This document shows positions 1 through 5,240 of a stretch of 6,360 bases of DNA, piece by piece. Within the stretch, counting starts at the first letter, position 1. Every line of letters begins with the position of its first letter. Below the pieces are notes generated by a model. That model was not told the origin of the DNA. It saw nothing but the letters and a program-made list of their open reading frames with translations, and ran no database searches. The stretch lies in assembly GCA_035645095.1 (NCBI GenBank), contig DASQNG010000136.1, positions 1-6,360 of the forward strand. Direction: 5' to 3'. Position numbers and translations under genes: made by a program. Source of the DNA: Gaiellasilicea sp035645095 (lineage in GTDB: Bacteria; Actinomycetota; Thermoleophilia; Gaiellales; Gaiellaceae).

Positions 1-3
1 CGG

Positions 4-1686
4 ATGATCGCCCGCGCGTCCCGCCTGCACCTGCCGACCCTGCGCGACGCCCCTGCCGACGCCGACGCCGTCTCGCACAGGCTGCTCGTCCGCGGCGGCT
101 TCATCCGTCAGGTCGCGGCCGGCCTCTGGACGTTCCTGCCGCTCGGCTGGCGCGTGCACCGGAAGGTCGAGCAGATCGTCCGCGAGGAGCTCGACGGGAT
201 CGGCGCGCAGGAGTGGTTCGCCCCCGTGCTCACGCCCGCGGAGCTCTGGGAGCAGACCGGCCGCATCGGGATCCCCGAGCTCTTCCATCTGCAGGACCGC
301 GCCGGCCGGCGCTTCGTGCTGCCGCTCACGCACGAGGAGACGTTCGCCTTGCACGCGGTCGAGCTGCAGAGCTACCGACAGCTGCCGCAGTCCTGGTACC
401 ACTTCCAGACGAAGCACCGCGACGAGCCCCGCCCGCGCGGCGGCCTGCTACGGGTGCGCGAGTTCGTGATGAAGGACTCCTACTCGTTCGACCGCGACGA
501 GGCGGGCCTCGAGGTCAGCTTCCGGGCGCACGGCGGCGCGTACGAGCGGATCTTCGAGCGCTGCGGGCTCGTGACACACGGGGTCCAGGCCGAGAGCGGG
601 ATGATGGGCGGCAGCGAGTCGTTCGACTACCTCGCGCCCTCCGGGGCGGGCGAGAACACGCTCGTCACCTGCGAGCACGGCGACTACGCGGCCGACCTCG
701 AGATCGCGCTGGGTGTGCCGCCGCCGCCCGACTTCCCACCGCAGCTCGACGCGCCCGAGCCCGTGGAGACGCCCGGCACCCGTACGTGCGAAGCGCTCGC
801 GGAGCTGCTCTCGATCGACGTCGCCGCCACGACGAAGGCGATGCCGGTCGTGAAGCCGGACGGCACGGTCGTGCTCGGCCTGCTCCGGGGCGACGACCGC
901 CTGGAGGAGGCGAAGCTCGCGGCGGCGCTCGGGAGCGACTTCCGTGCGGCCACCGACGAGGAGATCCTCGCCGCCTTCGGCGCCGAGGGCGGCTCGCTCG
1001 GGCCGGTCGGCTTCGACGGCGAGGTGGTCGCGGACGAGGCGCTCCGCGAGGGCGAGTTCGTCTCCGGCGCCAACAGGACTGGGTGGCACCTGCGCGGGGT
1101 CAGCGCGGGGCGCGATTACGAGGCGCGCTTCGCCGACATCCGTCAGCCGCGGGAGGGCGACGCCTGCCCCGTCTGCGGCGGCGCGCTCCGGTTCCAGACC
1201 GCGATCGAGGTCGGGCACATCTTCAAGCTCGGTACGCGCTACTCCGCGGCGACGAAGGCGACGTACCTGGACGAGGACGGGGCCGAGCGCCTGCTCCATA
1301 TGGGGAGCTACGGGATCGGGCCCGGCCGGGTCATGGCAGCTGCTGTCGAGCAGTCGCACGACGAGCACGGAATCGTCTGGCCGGCGGCCCTCGCGCCGTA
1401 CGACGTCCACGTCGTCGTGCTGGCCGCGGGCAACGACCAGATCGCCGACGCGGCCGAGCAGCTGGCGCGTGAGCTGTCCGACACGGGCCTCGACGTGCTG
1501 CTCGACGACCGCGACCTGAGGCCCGGCGAGAAGTTCGCCGACGCCGACCTGATCGGCTGCCCGGTTCGGGTCACCGTCGGGAAGAAAACCCTGCAAGACG
1601 ACGCTGTCGACGTGCGTTCGAGAGCCACAGGAGAGGAGGAGCGAGTCGCGCGTTTGGAGGCGGCAAAACGGGTAGTGGCTCGCTGA
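4..1686 (+). CDS. proS: Prolyl-tRNA synthetase, bacterial type with editing domain
   Basis: This cytoplasmic class II synthetase charges tRNA-Pro with proline using ATP. The 560-aa length is normal for the bacterial (ProS type 1) form, and the N-terminus (around PADADAVSHRLLVRGG) lines up with the family start, so the ATG three bases into the window is probably the true start; its ribosome site lies outside. Visible parts in order: motif 1 region (about residues 40-80), the THEE loop (109-112), motif 2 (about 134-162, FQTKHRDEPRPR), the inserted YbaK-like editing domain (about 225-385) with TTKAM around K278 and GANRTGWH at 356-363, a CPVCGG element (388-393), motif 3 (GSYGIGPGR, 434-442), and the anticodon-binding domain (about 465-560, with DDRDLRPGEKFADADLIG). 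No catalytic motif is missing, and K278 fits the conserved editing lysine. It is first of three same-strand genes, and its TGA overlaps the ATG of the next by one base. Function is near certain; editing activity is inferred from the family. Confidence 0.97.
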   Translation: MIARASRLHLPTLRDAPADADAVSHRLLVRGGFIRQVAAGLWTFLPLGWRVHRKVEQIVREELDGIGAQEWFAPVLTPAELWEQTGRIGIPELFHLQDRAGRRFVLPLTHEETFALHAVELQSYRQLPQSWYHFQTKHRDEPRPRGGLLRVREFVMKDSYSFDRDEAGLEVSFRAHGGAYERIFERCGLVTHGVQAESGMMGGSESFDYLAPSGAGENTLVTCEHGDYAADLEIALGVPPPPDFPPQLDAPEPVETPGTRTCEALAELLSIDVAATTKAMPVVKPDGTVVLGLLRGDDRLEEAKLAAALGSDFRAATDEEILAAFGAEGGSLGPVGFDGEVVADEALREGEFVSGANRTGWHLRGVSAGRDYEARFADIRQPREGDACPVCGGALRFQTAIEVGHIFKLGTRYSAATKATYLDEDGAERLLHMGSYGIGPGRVMAAAVEQSHDEHGIVWPAALAPYDVHVVVLAAGNDQIADAAEQLARELSDTGLDVLLDDRDLRPGEKFADADLIGCPVRVTVGKKTLQDDAVDVRSRATGEEERVARLEAAKRVVAR

Positions 1687-1985
1687 TGCCGCGGCGGAGG
1701 AAGTACAGCGACGAGCCGTTCGGCCGCACGATCGAGCGCCTCATGGGGGAGACGGGGCTCACCTACCGCGGGCTCGCCGCGAAGACGCAGCTCTCCGCCG
1801 GGTACCTGAACCACCTCGTCCACGGCAACCGCCCCGTCCCGTCCACGGACGTCGTCGAGCGGCTCGCGACTGCGCTCGACGTGGAGCCAGAGCACTTCCG
1901 CGAGTACCGGCTCCGCGTGATCACGGGCCGGCTCGAGGAGATGCCGGACCTCATCGACCGCCTCTACAAACGCCTGAGCGTCTGA
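1686..1985 (+). CDS. XRE-family helix-turn-helix protein, coupled to proS
   Basis: A 99-aa probable DNA-binding protein with one XRE/Cro-C1-type domain (about residues 11-70). The helix-turn-helix is visible as TYRGLAAKT (26-34), a turn, and the recognition helix SAGYLNHLVHG (37-47), followed by the usual RPVPS and a VVERLATALDVEPEHF helix. The basic start MPRRRK and the C-terminal helical tail (MPDLIDRLYKRLSV) could help DNA binding or dimer formation. The ATG overlaps the proS TGA in TGATG; there is no good Shine-Dalgarno close by (GGAGG lies about 27 bases upstream), so translation probably depends on re-initiation after proS. The next gene follows after 39 bases in the same frame. Known of the family: such small proteins often repress their own operon or partner a toxin or restriction enzyme. 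Target and partner are not shown here; the inverted repeat just downstream (2001-2030) is a candidate site. Confidence 0.9.
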   Translation: MPRRRKYSDEPFGRTIERLMGETGLTYRGLAAKTQLSAGYLNHLVHGNRPVPSTDVVERLATALDVEPEHFREYRLRVITGRLEEMPDLIDRLYKRLSV

Positions 1986-2000
1986 CGAGCGTTACGAGTT

Positions 2001-2030
2001 TTCCACAGCGGGTACGGGCTGCCTGTGGAA
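2001..2030. promoter_or_regulatory. 8-bp inverted repeat over the GTG start: operator or mRNA hairpin
   Basis: TTCCACAG at 2001-2008 and CTGTGGAA at 2023-2030 are perfect inverted copies separated by 14 bases, so arm centres are 22 bp apart, about two helical turns. The GTG start codon of the next gene (2025-2027) lies inside the right arm. As DNA it has the geometry of an operator for a dimeric helix-turn-helix protein such as the one encoded just upstream. As RNA it could form a stem that hides the start codon. The symmetry is seen directly; both roles are inference. Confidence 0.45.
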
Positions 2031-2351
2031 TTCGCCTTCGCGCACCCCGTGGAGCGCGAGCTCGCCGCGGTGTTCGACGAGCTCGGCATCGCCTGGGAGT
2101 ACGAGCCGCACACCTTCGTCTTCGAGTGCGACGAGCAGGGGAACGTGACAGAGGCGTTCACCCCCGACTTCTTCCTCCCCGAGTCGGACGTCTACGTCGA
2201 GTGCACCACCATGCGACAGAAGCTGACCACGCGCAAGAACCGGAAGATCCGGAAGCTGCGCGCCCAGGGGGTGATCGTGGGCGTCCTCTACCGGCGCGAC
2301 TTCGAGCGCCTGCGCGAGCGCCACGGCCTGCCGTTCGAGCTGGCCGCCTAG
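2025..2351 (+). CDS. Small PD-(D/E)XK-nuclease-like protein of unknown function
   Basis: A 108-aa protein beginning with GTG, the first possible start in its frame after the regulator's stop. The pattern recalls a minimal PD-(D/E)XK endonuclease fold: an N-terminal helix with E10/E11, EYEP at 25-28, a beta hairpin ending in TPDFFLPES (46-54) with D48, then strand VYVEC (56-60) with E59, and a strongly basic helix with TTRKNRKIRKLR (68-79). The usual E-x-K is E59-C60-T61 here, so the catalytic lysine is absent at its normal place; K66 could substitute, or the protein may bind nucleic acid without cutting it. From memory, similar stretches (PDF-LPE, then Y-E-TT, then KNRK-R) occur in actinobacterial hypothetical proteins, sometimes beside phosphoribosyltransferase domains; I could not verify this. 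It follows the XRE gene by 39 bases, so cotranscription is likely. The fold assignment is moderate and the function unknown. Confidence 0.8.
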   Translation: MEFAFAHPVERELAAVFDELGIAWEYEPHTFVFECDEQGNVTEAFTPDFFLPESDVYVECTTMRQKLTTRKNRKIRKLRAQGVIVGVLYRRDFERLRERHGLPFELAA

Positions 2352-2358
2352 CTGCGGC
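2343..2358. terminator. Hairpin over the two convergent stop codons, possible terminator
   Basis: GCCGC (2343-2347) and GCGGC (2354-2358) are perfect inverted copies with the six-base loop CTAGCT, which contains the stop codons of both converging genes. A competing hairpin pairs the same GCGGC with GCCGC at 2362-2366. Because the structure forms on both strands it could slow polymerase in both directions. There is no T tract on either side, so intrinsic termination is doubtful and this is a weak call. Confidence 0.25.
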
Positions 2359-3682
2359 GGGGCCGCGCGCCCCCGAGGGAGCGGAGCAGCTCTGTCGCGA
2401 CGCGCAGGCCGCGCGGCAGCGCCTCGAGCGGCAGGCGCTCGTTCGGCGCGTGCTGATTCCCCTCCGGCACGCCCAGCGGCACGAGGAGGGCCGGGATCCC
2501 GAGCTCGGCGAAGGCGGCGACCACGGGCATCGTGCCGCCGCTCCGGACGAGCCGGGGCGGCGCGCCCAGCGCCCGCTCGAGCGCAGCGGCCGCGAGCCGG
2601 ACGGCGGGGTGCTCGGCTGGCACTCGCGCCGGCGGCACGCCCTCCCACCGCACCCCGAGGGTCGCACCCGCCGGAGCGGCGTCGCGCAGCAGCCGCTCGA
2701 CCACGGCTCCGACCTCCTCGACGCGTTGGTCAGGGACGAGCCGGAGCGAGAGCTCGGCCTGTGCCCGCACGGGGATGCTCGTGTTGCGCCGCCCGGGCTT
2801 CCCGCCGAGCACGCCGTTCAGGTCGAGCGACGGCTCGGCCCAGCGGCGGGCGTGGTAGGCGTCGAGCGCTACCGGGAGCGGGCGTGCGCCGCGCCGCTCG
2901 AGCTGCGCCGCTCCCGGAGCGAGCCGCGCCCAGCTCGCCAGCTCCTCCTGCGACGGCGGTTCTACCCCGACGCGGAGCTCGTCGCGCAGGACGCCCTCGC
3001 GCGGTAGCACCGCGGCGAGCGTCTCGAGGAGCGCGTTGACGGCGTTCAGCGCCACGCCGCCGTAGTGGCCCGAATGGAGGTCAACGGCACCGGTCTCGAC
3101 CGTGACGTCCACGGAGAGCAGGCCGCGCGTCGCCAGCATGAGCTCGGGCTCGCCGCTCTCCGCCGGGCCGTCGAAGGCGATCGCCGCGTCGGCGCCGGCG
3201 GCATGCTCGCGCAGCCAGTGCCACGCCTGCGCGCCGCCGACCTCCTCCTCGCCGTCGGCCAGCACGAGCACGTCGACGGGAAGCTCGCCCGCGCGGGCAA
3301 GGTCGAGCGCAGCCCGGAGCAGGACGTAGAACTGCCCTTTGTCGTCCGTCGCGCCGCGCGCGTGCAGCCAGCCGTCGCGGACGACCGCCTCGAACGGCGG
3401 CGTCTCCCACAGGTGGAGCGGCTCCGGCGGCTGCACGTCAACGTGTCCGTAGAGGATGACGAGCGGCGCGCCGCGGCCTACCGACGCCCGCAGCCGTCCC
3501 ACTCCGAGGTGCCCCCCGCCGGCGACCTCCGCCTCGCCCCCTGCGGCCTCGACCCGCGCACAGACCCAGGCGCAGGCCGCACGCACGTCGTCCGCGTGCG
3601 TGGGGTCGGCGCTGACGGAGGGGATCGCGAGCAGCTCGCAGAGCTCACGCAGGTGGTCCGGCGGGACGTGCGCCTCGGGCAC
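2348..3682 (-). CDS. M20-family metallopeptidase / dipeptidase
   Basis: A 444-aa di-zinc exopeptidase of the M20 family (DapE/ArgE/carnosinase group), probably a cytoplasmic dipeptidase or amidohydrolase; no signal peptide is visible. All metal and catalytic positions are seen: H80 and D82 (YGHVDVQP), bridging D113 (RGATDDKGQ), general base E146 and ligand E147 (DGEEEVGG), D171 (AFDGP) and H411 (GNQHAPNER). The lid-domain motif DLHSGHYGG (201-209) supplies the histidine that reaches the partner active site in dimeric members, and SGGT (381-384) is the usual substrate loop. The length fits the dipeptidase branch. The start is GTG at 3682 with no clear Shine-Dalgarno sequence, but the LCELLAIPSVSADP segment at residues 14-27 is where the family normally begins. 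It follows the small membrane-protein gene by 42 bases, so the two may share a message. Its tail overlaps the converging gene by four bases. The exact substrate cannot be told from sequence. Confidence 0.93.
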   Translation of the reverse strand: MPEAHVPPDHLRELCELLAIPSVSADPTHADDVRAACAWVCARVEAAGGEAEVAGGGHLGVGRLRASVGRGAPLVILYGHVDVQPPEPLHLWETPPFEAVVRDGWLHARGATDDKGQFYVLLRAALDLARAGELPVDVLVLADGEEEVGGAQAWHWLREHAAGADAAIAFDGPAESGEPELMLATRGLLSVDVTVETGAVDLHSGHYGGVALNAVNALLETLAAVLPREGVLRDELRVGVEPPSQEELASWARLAPGAAQLERRGARPLPVALDAYHARRWAEPSLDLNGVLGGKPGRRNTSIPVRAQAELSLRLVPDQRVEEVGAVVERLLRDAAPAGATLGVRWEGVPPARVPAEHPAVRLAAAALERALGAPPRLVRSGGTMPVVAAFAELGIPALLVPLGVPEGNQHAPNERLPLEALPRGLRVATELLRSLGGARPRRS

Positions 3683-3724
3683 GCAGCCAGCGTACGTCGT
3701 CGTCGGGTGGTGCGGGCTGCTTCC

Positions 3725-3880
3725 TCAGCGCCGGGTCGAGGCGGCGTGGTGGCCGCCCAGGTCGAGCGCGACCGCGAACAGCAGCGCGCCCGCCCACACG
3801 TTGACCGGGTCGAACAAGAGCGGCTCGCGGTCGCCGACGAGGTTCCAGGCGAGCCAGAGCACGAACCAGGCGAGCGTCAT
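3725..3880 (-). CDS. 51-aa two-helix membrane protein, unknown function
   Basis: A short protein beginning MTLAWFVLWLAWNLVG with two hydrophobic segments, about residues 3-15 and 29-42, joined by a polar stretch with GDREPLLFDPVN (16-27) and ending in a short histidine/arginine tail. The ATG is chosen because it is preceded by the strongest ribosome site in the window (AAGGAGG) and the hydrophobic segment begins right after it; the frame stays open upstream to 4018, but that part is arginine-rich, low in pattern and looks non-coding. The W-N, FDPVN and ALDLGG elements look like conserved positions rather than random hydrophobic sequence. It is likely an inner-membrane hairpin protein, cotranscribed with the peptidase gene 42 bases downstream. 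I do not recognise a named family. Confidence 0.65.
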   Translation of the reverse strand: MTLAWFVLWLAWNLVGDREPLLFDPVNVWAGALLFAVALDLGGHHAASTRR

Positions 3881-3883
3881 GAT

Positions 3884-3890
3884 CCTCCTT
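3884..3890 (-). promoter_or_regulatory. Strong Shine-Dalgarno sequence
   Basis: Read on the minus strand this is AAGGAGG, three bases before the ATG at 3880-3878. It is the best match to the 16S rRNA tail near any start here and fixes the start of the 51-aa membrane protein. The spacing is shorter than the usual five to nine bases. Confidence 0.6.
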
Positions 3891-3950
3891 CCAGAGGCCG
3901 AGGATGACGTAGGAGTCGGGTCGTAGCATCCGCAGCGGCGCGCATGCTGG

Positions 3951-3998
3951 GTGCGGGAGTGCCGCACGCGGGTTCGCGAACGGCGGCCGAGTGCCGCC
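3951..3998. repeat. Ordered hairpin-palindrome-hairpin in the divergent intergenic region
   Basis: Three perfect symmetric elements lie in a row: GTGCGG/CCGCAC with a five-base loop (3951-3967), the 10-bp palindrome GTTCGCGAAC (3972-3981), and GGCGGC/GCCGCC with a five-base loop (3982-3998). The 9-mer GAGTGCCGC occurs at 3957 and again at 3989, 32 bp apart (about three helical turns), and the palindrome sits exactly midway. The rest of the 171-base gap (3881-4051) between the divergent genes has no gene; it must carry both promoters, but I see no convincing -35/-10 pair. The layout could be a regulator site or a structured leader of the GerMN gene. Confidence 0.45.
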
Positions 3999-4051
3999 TC
4001 AGCCGTCGCGCGAAGCATCGACAGGTCGCGGAGGAGAGGCTCGGACGGAGG

Positions 4052-4597
4052 ATGACGGAGCGGATCCGGGAGCAGGGGAGCCTCGCGGTTCGCGTGGTGC
4101 TCGTCGTGGCGCTCGCGCTGGTGCTCGGCGCCGTCGCCTGGGCCGGCAGCAGAACCGGCGACGAGGCCGCCGCGCCGCCCCCACGCAGTGTCCCGCCTCC
4201 GTCTTCTTCACCCGAGGCGACCGGCGCCGGCTGCAGGCGCGTCTTCACCCGGCAGCGGGACGTCCTCGCGCCCGGCGTGCTGCGGGGCACGCTGACGAAG
4301 CTCCTGCACGGCCCGACCGCAACCGAGCGCCGCCTGGGCTACGGCGGGTGGTTCTCAGCCCGCACGGCGGGGAAGCTGAGGAGCGTGCGCATCGCGGTCG
4401 GCGTCGCGTACGTCGACTTCCACGACCTGCGGCCGTTGATCCCGAACGCGTCGACCTCGTGCGGGAGCGCGCTGCTGCTCGCGCAGCTCGACCGAACGGC
4501 GAAGCAGTTCCCGTCGGTGCGGCGCGTCGTCTATTCGATCGAGAGCAGCAGGCGCACGATCTACGAATGGCTCCAGCTCCCGACGCCACGCACCTGA
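4052..4597 (+). CDS. Membrane-anchored GerMN-domain protein
   Basis: A 181-aa protein with a basic N-terminus (MTERIREQGSLAVR), one hydrophobic segment at about residues 12-31 acting as signal anchor or signal peptide, a proline/serine-rich linker (about 36-58), and a GerMN-type domain at about 60-172. The domain is recognised from TLTKLLHGPTATE (80-92), SVRIAVGVAYVDFHD (111-125), a leucine/glutamine helix (140-153) and FPSVRRVVYSIE (153-164), matching the family order of LL-GPT-E, a V-V-GVA-VDF strand pair and a final V-ysi strand. There is no lipobox cysteine. C61 and C137 could form a disulfide outside the membrane. The frame opens at 3944, but ATG 4052 is chosen because it precedes the signal segment and has purine-rich GGAGGAGAGG (4029-4038) and GGAGG upstream, though neither is ideally spaced. 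GerMN domains occur in spore germination and actinobacterial surface lipoproteins, with substrate-binding roles suspected. The role here is unknown. Confidence 0.82.
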   Translation: MTERIREQGSLAVRVVLVVALALVLGAVAWAGSRTGDEAAAPPPRSVPPPSSSPEATGAGCRRVFTRQRDVLAPGVLRGTLTKLLHGPTATERRLGYGGWFSARTAGKLRSVRIAVGVAYVDFHDLRPLIPNASTSCGSALLLAQLDRTAKQFPSVRRVVYSIESSRRTIYEWLQLPTPRT

Positions 4598-4767
4598 CGC
4601 GGGGGGCGGTGGGGAACGGACGGAACGAGCGCACGACGAGGACGGAGCAATGCGCCTCGTGCCGAAGCCCGATGCCAGCACGCTCGCGGTGCCTCCTCGC
4701 CTGCGACCAGGATCCGCAGCGGCCCTGGAGTCCGCCAGCTGCTGCGCGGTCCGCCGACCGGCGTAGC

Positions 4768-4793
4768 CGCGTCGGACGCGCGTCGATGCATCG
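4768..4793. repeat. Two adjacent perfect palindromes in gene-free DNA
   Basis: CGCGTC-G-GACGCG (4768-4780) is followed three bases later by the 10-bp palindrome CGATGCATCG (4784-4793). GCGTC recurs at 4769, 4779 and near 4799, and as its complement GACGC shortly after. Short palindromes are common in GC-rich DNA, but CGATGCATCG is less GC-biased and thus less expected. A binding site or RNA stem is possible; nothing ties it to a gene. Confidence 0.3.
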
Positions 4794-5016
4794 CCGGCGC
4801 GTCAGGTGCGACGCGGATACGCCGCGCGCCCTGCTGCCCGGCGCTCCCCGTCGGTGCGGTGCCATGCCGGGTAACGGATCATCCTGCGTGCCCGCTGATC
4901 CGCCGCGCAGGACTTCGGCCCCGCGCTCCCGACCTGAGGGCGGGATACTGGGGTGGGCCGGTGCACGCCGCGGAGCGCCGAAGGGTCGAGTGCGTGCTGC
5001 GTTCCGGTCCTAACGA

Positions 5017-5039
5017 GGGAGCTGCAGAGCCCCCGGGGG
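5017..5039 (+). promoter_or_regulatory. Two mutually exclusive folds upstream of the small membrane gene
   Basis: GGGAGCT (5017-5023) can pair with AGCCCCC (5028-5034) around a GCAG loop with one mismatch, while CCCCC (5030-5034) is also the left half of the perfect palindrome CCCCCGGGGG (5030-5039). The two folds share the C run. It lies 24 bases before the GTG at 5063. It resembles a switchable leader only in outline, and I recognise no known riboswitch class. Confidence 0.2.
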
Positions 5040-5062
5040 ACAGAACTGGCACGCTGTGAGAC

Positions 5063-5221
5063 GTGGAGGTCGCAGTCGGGATCGTCATCCTCGCGTTCAG
5101 CGTCGTCAGCGTCGTTGTCGTGCTCGCCGCGTTCGTGTGGGCGGCGCGGCGCGACGGGGAGGAGGACCGCGAGGTGCAGCGGCGCCTCGGGATCCGCCGC
5201 CGCACCCGGCTTGGACGCTAG
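5063..5221 (+). CDS. 52-aa single-helix membrane protein
   Basis: A short frame starting at GTG (first residues MEVAVGIVILAFSV) with one hydrophobic helix at about residues 3-27, then a highly charged cytoplasmic tail (ARRDGEEDREVQRRLGIRRR, 28-47). Nearly every codon ends in G or C, as in the certain genes of this window, and the clean split into helix and charged tail argues for real coding. An in-frame TGA six bases before the GTG fixes this as the earliest start. There is no clear Shine-Dalgarno sequence, so a leaderless or weakly translated message is possible. The stop is 19 bases before the preferred start of the PAP2 gene and would overlap its alternative TTG start, suggesting a two-gene unit. 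I do not recognise a family; it could be a small accessory subunit or regulator of the neighbouring membrane enzyme. Confidence 0.62.
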   Translation: MEVAVGIVILAFSVVSVVVVLAAFVWAARRDGEEDREVQRRLGIRRRTRLGR

Positions 5222-5240
5222 GGCCGCGGCCCGCACTCCT

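Larger units (their letters stand above)
4598..5062. other. 465-base intergenic stretch without a supportable gene
   Basis: Open frames occur on both strands, as expected at this GC content, but none encodes a recognisable domain, membrane segment or coherent codon pattern. The best small candidate is a 38-codon frame at 4650-4766 (+), beginning MRLVPKPDAS, with GGAG two bases before its ATG; its composition is not convincing. A 66-codon frame at 4859-5059 (+) also shows no family features. What stands out is a cluster of short palindromes near 4768-4793 and a G/C-rich foldable segment at 5017-5039, listed separately. It could be a decayed gene, a regulatory leader or an unrecognised small RNA. 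Confidence 0.5.

Noticed and set aside
448..1596. Long open frame on the minus strand opposite proS (and a long plus-strand frame at 213-1472)
   Set aside because: Both are shadows of proS: high GC removes stops in other frames, and the products are arginine/alanine/proline-rich without any domain, while proS has full-length motif support.
1999..2032. TTTTCCACA and its inverted partner as DnaA boxes, hinting at a replication origin
   Set aside because: One arm has one mismatch and the other two mismatches to TTATCCACA; there is no further box cluster, AT-rich unwinding region or dnaA/dnaN neighbour.
3065..3907. 280-codon plus-strand frame opposite the M20 peptidase, and a related frame at 2126-3007
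   Set aside because: The minus-strand peptidase has every catalytic residue; these frames show no family pattern and have shadow-type composition.
4650..4766. 38-codon frame with GGAG before ATG
   Set aside because: The spacing to ATG is only two bases, the product has no recognisable pattern, and such frames are expected by chance at this GC content.
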